NCBI GenBank assembly: GCA_938003765.1
Contig: CALKYE010000138.1
Span: 1-14,331 of the forward strand
Length of the DNA: 14,331 nucleotides
From: an uncultured Planctomycetia bacterium
GTDB lineage: Bacteria > Planctomycetota > UBA1135 > GCA-002686595
Direction: 5' to 3'
The notes under the pieces are model-generated. The model searched no databases. It had not been told where the DNA came from and saw only the letters and a list, made by a program, of their open reading frames with translations. Every line of letters starts with the position of its first letter. The first letter of the stretch is position 1. Shown piece after piece: positions 1 through 6,777 of the stretch. A program made the translations under genes and the position numbers.

Positions 1-248
1 CGCTTGAGGCGATCGGTCGCGATCACGACGCCGCTCAGGCGCCCGTCGTCGACGATCAGGTTCGCGCCGCCGCCGAGGATGCGCGGCTCGTAGCCTTGCT
101 CGCGCGCCGCGTTGACTGCCGCGACGAACTCATCCGGCGTCGCGGGCTCGAGCAGCCACTCGACGCGTCCTCCGACGCGCATCGTGGTGCGCGCGCCGAG
201 CTCCGCGTCAGGAAGCGCTGCGATCGGCCAAGAGGGCGAGGAGATCAT
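1..248 (-). CDS. murB: UDP-N-acetylenolpyruvoylglucosamine reductase, N-terminal part, cut by window edge
   Basis: Partial gene; the first 82 codons are present and the rest lies beyond the left edge. MurB is the cytoplasmic FAD enzyme that reduces UDP-GlcNAc-enolpyruvate to UDP-MurNAc with NADPH. The translation shows the start of the FAD-binding fold: TTMRVGG near residues 22-28 (family form TTFRIGG), then VEWLLEP, and GGGANLIVDDG near residues 58-68, matching the GGGSNLLV flavin-binding loop, followed by GVVI. The ATG at 248 is chosen because the conserved TTMRVGG motif requires a start upstream of the in-frame ATG at 182. This start lies inside the end of murC and gives a 41-nt overlap. 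No clear Shine-Dalgarno sequence is visible, so translation is probably coupled to murC. Family assignment is firm; the exact start is less certain. Confidence 0.9.
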   Translation of the reverse strand, partial: MISSPSWPIAALPDAELGARTTMRVGGRVEWLLEPATPDEFVAAVNAAREQGYEPRILGGGANLIVDDGRLSGVVIATDRLK

Positions 249-1734
249 CTTGCACGCGCACGATATCGCCTGCGCCGAGCACGAGCAGCGCGGCGGGAGC
301 GCGAATCGACTCCGCCGCGCAACGGGCCGCCGCGGCCGCATCGCCGCCGGCGCGAGCCTGCACGCCCAAGCCGACGAGGCGCTCGACGAGCTCGGGCGAG
401 CCGGCGGAGCGCTCGCCCAAGTGCGCGCGCGCGCCGTAGACGTCGGCGACGACGACGTGGTCCGCCAGCCGCAGCGACTGGGCGAATTCCTCGAGGAAAT
501 GCGCCGTGCGCGAGTGCTGGTGCGGTTGGAAGAGCACGTGCAGCGCGCGGCCGGGGAACACGCGGCGCGCGGTCTCGAGCGTCACGCGGACCTCGGTCGG
601 ATGGTGCGCGTAGTCGTGGACCAGCGCCGCGCCGCCGGCCTCGCCCCAGCGCTCGAAGCGCCGCTGCGCGCCCTCGTAACGCGCGAGCGATCGCGCCGCG
701 GCTCGCGCGGCGGTCTGCAGGTCGAGCCCGTGCGCCGACGCCGCCGCCGCCACCGCGAGTCCCAACGCGCACGCGGCGTTGTCGACGTTGAAGTGTCCCG
801 GCGCGCCCAGCTCGACCGGGCCCGAGCTGAAGTCCGGTCCCTCGAGCTCGAAGGAGAAGTAGCCGGAGCGCTCACCGAGCAGGCGCACCTTGAGGTCGCG
901 GCCGAGGCGCCAGACCTTGCAGCGCGCAGCGGTCTCTACGCCGCGCGGCACGTCGCGTCCGAGCACGAGCACGCCGTTCTGCGCGACGCGGTCCGCGAAG
1001 CGCATGAACGCGCTCTTGATGGCGTCGAGCGAACCGTAGTAGTCGAGGTGGTCGGCCTCGATGTTGGTGATCGCCGCGGCCTGCGGCGAGAGGTGCAGGA
1101 ACGAGCGGTCGTACTCACACGCTTCGACGGCGAACCAACCGCGCGCGCCGGGCGTGAGCGCATTGGTCGCGAGGCGACGGCAGGCGCCGCCGATGATCGC
1201 GCCGGGAGCGAGCGACGCGCCGTCGCGCATCTCGCCGACCGCGCTCTCGTCCGCCATGCCGCGCAGCGCGTAGTACGTCATCCACGACGTCGTGGTCTTG
1301 CCGTGCGTGCCGGCGATGGCGAGCGTACGGCCTTTCGGCGCGACGCGCGCGAGGGCTTCGGCGTACTTGAGCACGGGCACGCCGCGCTCCAGCGCACTGC
1401 GGACGCTCGAGTCGTCGCCGGGCACCGCTGCCGAGCGCACGAGCAACTGCGCATCGTGCGGAACTCGCGCGCCTTGCTGCGGGCCGATCTCGAGCGCGAC
1501 GCCCCACTCGCGCAGTCGGCGCGTGTGCTCGCTCTCGCTGCGATCGTGCGCGCTGACGACGTGTCCGTGGTCGACGAGCAGACGCGCGATGGCCGAAACG
1601 CCGGCGCCGCCGGCGCCGAGGAGGTGAACGCGACGCGGAAAGCCGCTCAAGAGCGCGCGGGCCGGCGTCGGAGGAGGAGCGGAGGTCATGCTCACCGCGC
1701 GGCGCGCATCGGCGCCGGAGAACTCGTCGATCAT
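208..1734 (-). CDS. murC: UDP-N-acetylmuramate--L-alanine ligase
   Basis: Cytoplasmic ATP-dependent ligase that adds the first amino acid, L-alanine, to UDP-MurNAc. From the ATG at 1734 the protein has 508 residues, slightly longer than usual. Domain 1 has the nucleotide-sugar motif VHLLGAGGAGVSAIA (about 36-50). The central domain has the ATP loop AGTHGKTTT (141-149), EACEYDRSF (204-212) and NIEADHLDYYGS (224-235). The C-terminal domain has DYAHHPTEV (374-382), FQPHQHSRT (402-410) and LGAGDI (486-491). The frame stays open to a GTG at 1773, but codons there (CTT, CGT, AAT, CCT, TCA, AGT, ACT) are unlike the rest of the operon, so they look like spacer. An in-frame ATG at 1689 is another candidate. 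None of the three starts has a good Shine-Dalgarno. murG ends 59 nt upstream, the widest gap in the operon. Confidence 0.94.
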   Translation of the reverse strand: MIDEFSGADARRAVSMTSAPPPTPARALLSGFPRRVHLLGAGGAGVSAIARLLVDHGHVVSAHDRSESEHTRRLREWGVALEIGPQQGARVPHDAQLLVRSAAVPGDDSSVRSALERGVPVLKYAEALARVAPKGRTLAIAGTHGKTTTSWMTYYALRGMADESAVGEMRDGASLAPGAIIGGACRRLATNALTPGARGWFAVEACEYDRSFLHLSPQAAAITNIEADHLDYYGSLDAIKSAFMRFADRVAQNGVLVLGRDVPRGVETAARCKVWRLGRDLKVRLLGERSGYFSFELEGPDFSSGPVELGAPGHFNVDNAACALGLAVAAAASAHGLDLQTAARAAARSLARYEGAQRRFERWGEAGGAALVHDYAHHPTEVRVTLETARRVFPGRALHVLFQPHQHSRTAHFLEEFAQSLRLADHVVVADVYGARAHLGERSAGSPELVERLVGLGVQARAGGDAAAAARCAAESIRAPAALLVLGAGDIVRVQDDLLALLADRSAS

Positions 1735-1793
1735 CGGAGTACTTGAAGGATTCTGACGCGCGGAGACAAGCACCTGCGCGTCGCCGCGCGGCG

Positions 1794-3032
1794 TCAGACG
1801 CGCCGCGGCAGGCTGGTCAGCTCGCGCCAGATGCGCTCACACGCATCGAGCGGCAGCGCCGAAGCGAGGGCGTGCGAGCGCTCGCTGAGCGTGCGCGACG
1901 CGGCGCTGGTGAGGTGCTGGAGCATCTCGCGCGCGAAGGCCTCGTCGAGTCGCGCTTCGTCCTGGATCACCACGCCGGCGCCGAGCGCGCGCGCGTTGCG
2001 CTCCTGGTGCCGGTCGGCGTGGTGCGGATAGGGCACGACCCACGCGGGGCAGCGCGCCGCCGCGACTTCGGCCAGCGTCGAAGCGCCTCCGCGGCACAGC
2101 ACCGCCGTCGCCGCGCGCAGAACCGCGGGAACGTCGTCGCAGAACTCCACGGCCGTGTATCCGGCGCGGGCGGCGGCGCCCTCCGCGCTGCGACCGGGCC
2201 CGGTCTGGTGCAGCACCGACAAGCCGTGCGCGGTCCAGATCGGCGCGTGCTTCGCGACGAACTGATTCAGACCACGCGCTCCCTGACTGCCGCCCAATAC
2301 GACCAGCAGGGGTCGCGCCGGGTCGAAACCCAAGGCGGCGCGCGCGCGAGCGAGGGCCTCGGCGCTCCGATCCGCGGTCGCGAGCGCGGGCGGCAGCGGC
2401 GGGCCGCTCCACACGTCGCGCTCGGTCGGCTCACCGCCCGGCAGCGTGGAGCGCCAGGCGTGGAACGTGCGCGCGGAGAGCGGCGCCAGCCAGTGCGTCG
2501 CGCGTCCGGCGGCGGCGTTGATCTCGAGCAGCGCGACCGGGATCCGCAGCGAGCGCGCCGCGAGCACCGCCGGCAGCGAAGTGAAGCCGCCCAGGCCGAG
2601 CAGCACTTGGCTGCGCGCCTTCACCAGCTCGGCCCGCGCGCGCAGGAAGCACGGGAGCACGCGCAGAGCCAGTCGCGCCGTGCTCGGCGCGCCTCCGGAC
2701 TCCGGCTCGAGGTCGAGCGCGACCCGTTGCGCGCCGCGCAGCCCGGCGAAGGCGCGCTCCTCGACCGGTCGGCCTGTGCAGAACCACAGCACGTGCTCGA
2801 GCTCGCCCCCCACGTGCGCGAGCAGGTGGCGGCCGGGCGCGATGTGCCCGCCGGTTCCACCGCCGGCGAAGGCCACGCGCATGCGGCTCACACGGCGGCG
2901 CAGCTCGGCCGAGGCATCGTCTCGAGACGTCTGCGGACTCGTCATGGGCCGCCCAGCGTCGCCCGCCGGATCGGCCAAGTCCATCGAGGTCCGCGCGCGT
3001 CGCCCGCTGCGCTCGGTGCTCAGTGGGCCCAT
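1794..3032 (-). CDS. murG: UDP-GlcNAc:lipid I GlcNAc transferase
   Basis: Peripheral inner-membrane GT28 glycosyltransferase that converts lipid I to lipid II. Two Rossmann-type domains are evident: GGGTGGHIAPG (57-67) in the acceptor half with GLGGFTSLPA (146-155) and LLEINAAAG (168-176). In the donor half are GGSQGARGLN (247-256), HQTG (275-278), CRGGASTLAEV (313-323), with the usual Arg and Glu, and PYPHHADRHQERNA (334-347). The 412-residue frame starts 1 nt after the upstream small gene and carries about 50 extra N-terminal residues rich in Arg, Ser and Asp. Starting at Met51 (2882) would give 362 residues, the typical MurG length, but would leave a 150-nt gap. Neither start has a recognisable ribosome binding site. 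I keep the long form because of close coupling; the family call is secure. Confidence 0.92.
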   Translation of the reverse strand: MGPLSTERSGRRARTSMDLADPAGDAGRPMTSPQTSRDDASAELRRRVSRMRVAFAGGGTGGHIAPGRHLLAHVGGELEHVLWFCTGRPVEERAFAGLRGAQRVALDLEPESGGAPSTARLALRVLPCFLRARAELVKARSQVLLGLGGFTSLPAVLAARSLRIPVALLEINAAAGRATHWLAPLSARTFHAWRSTLPGGEPTERDVWSGPPLPPALATADRSAEALARARAALGFDPARPLLVVLGGSQGARGLNQFVAKHAPIWTAHGLSVLHQTGPGRSAEGAAARAGYTAVEFCDDVPAVLRAATAVLCRGGASTLAEVAAARCPAWVVPYPHHADRHQERNARALGAGVVIQDEARLDEAFAREMLQHLTSAASRTLSERSHALASALPLDACERIWRELTSLPRRV

Positions 3033-3033
3033 G

Positions 3034-3237
3034 TCAGCGCGAGGAGCCCCGCGCGATCGCGAGCAGCTCGACCGGCTCGGACGCGGGCCGCGGGCTCGCC
3101 AGCGAGGCGTCGTCAGCCGACGCCTCGCCGTAGGGACCTTGCCACACCTCGCGCAGGAGCCGTGCGCCCTGCTTGAGGTGCAGCCCGATCACGAACAGGC
3201 AACCGGTGACGATCGCCACGCGCAGTCGCTCGTTCAC
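3034..3237 (-). CDS. small predicted membrane protein between the LysM gene and murG
   Basis: Not recognised. A 67-residue protein begins with GTG at 3237, preceded by GAGGA at 3245-3249 with a 7-nt spacer, 22 nt after the LysM gene stop. Residues about 6-19 (RVAIVTGCLFVIGL) form one short hydrophobic segment, probably a membrane anchor. An amphipathic basic stretch HLKQGARLLREVW (20-32) and a Ser/Ala/Asp-rich polar tail follow. It ends 1 nt before the longest murG start, so translational coupling is likely. The good ribosome binding site, frame position and tight packing support a real gene, but no homology can be claimed. It could be a divisome accessory or a MurG-associated membrane peptide; that is conjecture. 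Confidence 0.6.
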   Translation of the reverse strand: MNERLRVAIVTGCLFVIGLHLKQGARLLREVWQGPYGEASADDASLASPRPASEPVELLAIARGSSR

Positions 3238-3259
3238 AGCTTGATCCTCGTGGGTCGAG

Positions 3260-4324
3260 TTACTGGACCTTCGACTTCGACGCCGTGCGCGGCGCGGCGG
3301 CCACCGAGCGACGCTCGTCGAGCGCGACCGGTCGCGACGCGGGCGCGCCGCTCCCAGCGCCGCCGGGGAGCGCGAGCACGGCGCCCACCGAGAGGCGCGT
3401 GGGGTCGAGGCGCGGGTTGAGCGCCGCGATCTCGTTCCAGCGCTCGGCGCTGCCCAGTTCGCGCGCTGCGATCGCGCTCAGCGTGTCGCCGCTGCGCACG
3501 GTGTAATTGCGCGCTGCGGTGTTCGTGCGAGCCGGAGCTGCAGCCACGTTCGGCGCGCCGGCGCCCGCGCCCGTCGCAGCCGGACCGACCGGGAGCTTGA
3601 GCGTCATGCCGTTGCGCAGCCGCTTGGGATCGAGGTTGCCGTTCAGCGCGGCGATCTCCGTCCAACGCGCGCTCGCGCCGAGTTCGCGGCGCGCGATCTC
3701 GCCGAGCGTGTCACCGCTCTTCACGACGTAGCTCCGAGCGGCGCCGGTGCTCTGACGCACGGTCGGCGCGGTGAGGGCCGGGTTCGGGCGCGCGACGGCG
3801 CCTTCGGTGACCGGCAACGCGGGCGCGCCGACCTGGCCTTGGAGCGGCTGCTCCGTCGCGGGCGCGTTGGTCGCGGCCGCGTTCAGCGCGAACGGATCGA
3901 CCAGCGCGACGTCGCCCGGCGTCGGCAGCGGATTCTGAGCGCCGGGCTGCTGTTGCGCGGCCGCTTGCTGCTCGGCGCGGCGTTGCTGCGCGAGGGCGAT
4001 GCGCTGGGCGCGCAGTTGCGCGGCCACCGGATCGGCGTTCTCGCCGGAGAGCTCGAGCGCGCCTGCGCGCGGACGCTGCGCAGCCGCGTCACCCGGCGTG
4101 GCGGCGGGGGTCTGACCGGCCTGCGGAGTTTGCTGCGGGGTCTGCTGGGGACCCGCAGCGCGCGGACGCGGACGATCGGCTTGAGCCTGCTTGTCGCTGC
4201 CGGCGCTGTTCTTGTTCCAGGGGAACAGGCCGCTGTCCTTGCCCTCCCCCCACAGCGAGACCGCGAGGATCGTGACGAGCAGGAAGACCAGGGCGAAGAC
4301 GCCGTAACGTTCGATTTTCTGCAT
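3260..4324 (-). CDS. membrane-anchored protein with two LysM domains
   Basis: A 354-residue protein with an uncleaved N-terminal anchor: basic residues then a hydrophobic helix at about 8-24 (GVFALVFLLVTILAVSLW). A long low-complexity Gln/Ala/Pro-rich linker runs from about 40 to 190. Two LysM repeats follow: the first at about 198-245 (SYVVKSGDTLGEIARRELG, then NGMTLKLP), the second at about 273-320 (NYTVRSGDTLSAIAARELG, ending VGAVLALP). A short basic tail closes the protein. LysM domains bind GlcNAc-containing glycans, so the periplasmic part most likely binds peptidoglycan. ATG at 4324 is chosen because GGAGG at 4333-4337 lies 8 nt upstream and the membrane helix starts right there; the frame remains open further upstream but overlaps ftsW. 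The gap from ftsW is 14 nt. Lying between ftsW and murG, it probably acts in septal or elongation wall synthesis. No catalytic domain is seen. Confidence 0.88.
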   Translation of the reverse strand: MQKIERYGVFALVFLLVTILAVSLWGEGKDSGLFPWNKNSAGSDKQAQADRPRPRAAGPQQTPQQTPQAGQTPAATPGDAAAQRPRAGALELSGENADPVAAQLRAQRIALAQQRRAEQQAAAQQQPGAQNPLPTPGDVALVDPFALNAAATNAPATEQPLQGQVGAPALPVTEGAVARPNPALTAPTVRQSTGAARSYVVKSGDTLGEIARRELGASARWTEIAALNGNLDPKRLRNGMTLKLPVGPAATGAGAGAPNVAAAPARTNTAARNYTVRSGDTLSAIAARELGSAERWNEIAALNPRLDPTRLSVGAVLALPGGAGSGAPASRPVALDERRSVAAAPRTASKSKVQ

Positions 4325-4338
4325 GGTGATGGCCTCCG

Positions 4339-5598
4339 TCAGGAGACGAGAGAATTCGAGAGGGACGAGCGGGAACTGGGCTCCAGCGGGGCCGGAGTCA
4401 GTTGTGCGTTGCGGCTGCGGCGCGCGGCGCCGATGGCGAGCCCCACCGCCAGCGATGAGGCGATGAGCGAAGTGCCGCCGTGCGAGATGAAGGGCAGCGT
4501 CATGCCCTTGGGCGGCGCGAGGCCGGCGACGACGCAGATGTGCAGCGTCGCCTGCAGCAGGGTCGAGAACAGCAGACCGAAGCTCGCGAGCGCTTCGAAG
4601 CGATCCTTGATCGACAGCACGAGCTTGAGGCCGTTCCACAGGAACGCGGCCCACAGCGCGAGCACGAGCAGCATGCCGGCGAAGCCGAACTCCTCACCGA
4701 TCTGCGCGAACACGAAGTCGCTCTCGAGGTACGGCACGCCCTGGTTGCGGGCCATGCCGCGCGCCAGCCCCTGCCCGAGGAAGTCGCCGCCGGCGATCGC
4801 CGCGAACGAGTCGGCCACCTGCTGGTTGTGCGTCAGCCCGAGGAACATCTCGATGCGCCGACGGATGTAGGCCAGCGAGACGTAAGCGATGATCCCCATC
4901 GCGGGGCCGAACACGAGCAGCGGCGTGAAGACGTGCCCCGTGCGCGCGCCGGCGACCCACAGCGTCGCGAACACGGCCATCAACATCAGCGAGGCGGCGC
5001 CGAGGTCGGTCTCGATCAGCACCAGTCCCGCCGGAAGGAGTCCGAGCGCGAGCGTCGGCGCGACTCCGCGGCGGAGCTCCCACACGCGCTCGCCCAAGCG
5101 CACGCAGCGGTCGGCGACGAACATCACGACGAACAGGCGCGCGACTTCCGAAGGCTGGAAGCTGAGCCCGCCCAGTTCGAGCCAGCGGTTGGAGTTGTTG
5201 ATCGCCTTGCCCAGCGGCGGAACGAACACCAGCACGAGCAGCACGATCATCACCGCCCACAGCGCGGGCAGGAGCGGGCGCAAGCCGGCGGGCGAAACGC
5301 GCGCTGCGACGAGCAACGTCACGACGCCGGCGAAGCGGAACCAGGCCTGGCTGGTGAGCTCGGCGTGGAATTGCGCCTGGCTGAGCGTCGTCGCCGCGTG
5401 GCTGGCTTGCACGACCATGCCGATCGCCGACAGCGCGAGCACGATGCACAACAGCGCCGTGGCCGGGCCGCTGGGATCGAGTTGACGCGCGCGCTCGGTG
5501 AGCGCCTGCGCGTACTCGACGAAGGTCAACTGGCGCTCGCGCCGCGCGGGGCGCGCAGCGAGCGTCGGAGCCAGGGGTTCGTGCAGCGAAGCGGTCAT
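4339..5598 (-). CDS. ftsW: SEDS-family septal peptidoglycan glycosyltransferase
   Basis: Polytopic SEDS protein that polymerises lipid II together with its cognate class B PBP, here the FtsI encoded in the same operon. It has 419 residues: a cytoplasmic N-terminus of about 45 residues, then some ten hydrophobic segments from residue 46 to about 390. Family motifs: NNSNRWLELGGLSFQPSEVARL (134-155, NRW and QPSE cores), ETDLGAA (196-202), GDFLGQGLARG (271-281), SDFVFAQIGEEFGF (293-306) and PPKGMTLPFISHGGTS (362-377). Asp294 aligns with the catalytic aspartate of FtsW/RodA. The usual LPE.xTDF loop reads VPYLESDF, so the LPE glutamate is replaced by Tyr. The start at 5598 has AAGGTG at 5608-5613 with a 9-nt spacer and lies 3 nt after the mraY stop. 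Dcw context favours FtsW over RodA. Confidence 0.92.
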   Translation of the reverse strand: MTASLHEPLAPTLAARPARRERQLTFVEYAQALTERARQLDPSGPATALLCIVLALSAIGMVVQASHAATTLSQAQFHAELTSQAWFRFAGVVTLLVAARVSPAGLRPLLPALWAVMIVLLVLVFVPPLGKAINNSNRWLELGGLSFQPSEVARLFVVMFVADRCVRLGERVWELRRGVAPTLALGLLPAGLVLIETDLGAASLMLMAVFATLWVAGARTGHVFTPLLVFGPAMGIIAYVSLAYIRRRIEMFLGLTHNQQVADSFAAIAGGDFLGQGLARGMARNQGVPYLESDFVFAQIGEEFGFAGMLLVLALWAAFLWNGLKLVLSIKDRFEALASFGLLFSTLLQATLHICVVAGLAPPKGMTLPFISHGGTSLIASSLAVGLAIGAARRSRNAQLTPAPLEPSSRSSLSNSLVS

Positions 5599-5601
5599 GG
5601 T

Positions 5602-6774
5602 TCAACGCACCTTGAGCAGAGCCAGACTCGCCATCGCGCAGGCCGCGCACAGGATCCAGAAGCGGATCACGATGGTCACTTCGTGCCAGCGGTGCGCGGC
5701 GCGCGCTTGCTTGAGCTCGGCGGGGAGCTCGAACACCGCGCCGTACAACTGCAGACCGTGGTGCAGCGGAGCGACGCTGAAGACGCGCTTGCCGCCGGTG
5801 AGCTTGAAGTAGCGGCCCTGGATCCAACTGGAGAGCAGCTCCGCCACGAAGACGAACGCGATCAGCGGCAGGACCAGCTCCTGCTTGGAGACCAGCGCCA
5901 TCCACGCGAGCAGTCCGCCCAGCGGCAGCGAGCCCGAGTCGCCCATGAAGACCTTCGCCGGGAAGGCGTTGAACCACAGAAAGCCCATGCACGCGCCGCA
6001 CATGGCGGCGGCGACGACGGCCATCTCGGAGGCCGCGCTCACGTGCGGGAGGTTGAGGTAGCCGGTCCAGTCGGGACGGCCCGTCACGTAGCAGAACACC
6101 AGCAGCGCCAGACCGCAGATCGCAGCGCAACCCGCGGCGAGACCGTCGAGTCCGTCGGTGATGTTCACCGCGTTGGCCGAGCCGACGACGACGAACCACT
6201 CGAAGCCGAGGAACAGCACGACGCCCAGCGCGCCGAGCGCGAACAGGTCGATGCGCAGGTTCTTGAGGAACGGCGGGTACAGCGAGAGCAGCGTCGAGCG
6301 GCCCGTGTCGTGCGCGTAGAACGCGAGCGCGCCGAGCACCGACAGCGCCACCACGGACAGGCCCAGCATCTTCGCGCTCCGACTGAGCCCCTTGCACTTG
6401 GGGATCGTCAGCTTCTTGAAGTCGTCGACGAAGCCCACCGCAGCGAAGCCGCTGGTGAGCAACACGCCCAGCACGACGTGCAAGTTGTCGAGGCGCGCCC
6501 ACAGCAGCACGCTCGCGAGCAGCGAGGCGATCAAGAAGCTCCCGCCCATCGTGGGCGTGTTCTTCTTGCCCATCTGCTCGGTCATCTTCGCCAGGTCCGC
6601 GCTGTCGGTCTTGGTGACGTCCTCGCCGACCTTGTGCGCGCGCAGCCAACGGATCACGGGCCCGCCCCACCACAGCGCGAGCGCGAACGCCGTGAGGGCG
6701 GCCGCCGCGACGCGGAAGGAGATGTAGCGCAGCAGCGCCGAGCCCAGGAGTTCGTCGAACAGCGCGGGGACCAT
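5602..6774 (-). CDS. mraY: phospho-N-acetylmuramoyl-pentapeptide transferase
   Basis: Integral membrane enzyme that moves phospho-MurNAc-pentapeptide from UDP to undecaprenyl phosphate, forming lipid I. It has 390 residues with about ten transmembrane segments. Diagnostic motifs in order: KKNTPTMGG (70-78), GFVDDFKK (114-121) with the Asp pair 117/118, NAVNITDGLDGLA (201-213), FMGDSGSLPLGG (276-287) with the third essential Asp at 279, and APLHHG (335-340). The last motif is normally APIHHHxE; here the third His is Gly and no Glu follows, and the next loop, to RFW at 371-373, is longer than in E. coli. It ends in ALLKVR, as many MraY proteins do. ATG at 6774 is supported by GGAGG at 6783-6787, 8-nt spacer, and sits 3 nt after the murF stop. 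Confidence 0.95.
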   Translation of the reverse strand: MVPALFDELLGSALLRYISFRVAAAALTAFALALWWGGPVIRWLRAHKVGEDVTKTDSADLAKMTEQMGKKNTPTMGGSFLIASLLASVLLWARLDNLHVVLGVLLTSGFAAVGFVDDFKKLTIPKCKGLSRSAKMLGLSVVALSVLGALAFYAHDTGRSTLLSLYPPFLKNLRIDLFALGALGVVLFLGFEWFVVVGSANAVNITDGLDGLAAGCAAICGLALLVFCYVTGRPDWTGYLNLPHVSAASEMAVVAAAMCGACMGFLWFNAFPAKVFMGDSGSLPLGGLLAWMALVSKQELVLPLIAFVFVAELLSSWIQGRYFKLTGGKRVFSVAPLHHGLQLYGAVFELPAELKQARAAHRWHEVTIVIRFWILCAACAMASLALLKVR

Positions 6775-6777
6775 CGC

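Noticed and set aside
112..1746. Plus-strand open frame of 544 codons
   Set aside because: Mirror of murC and murB, both of which are secure from motifs.
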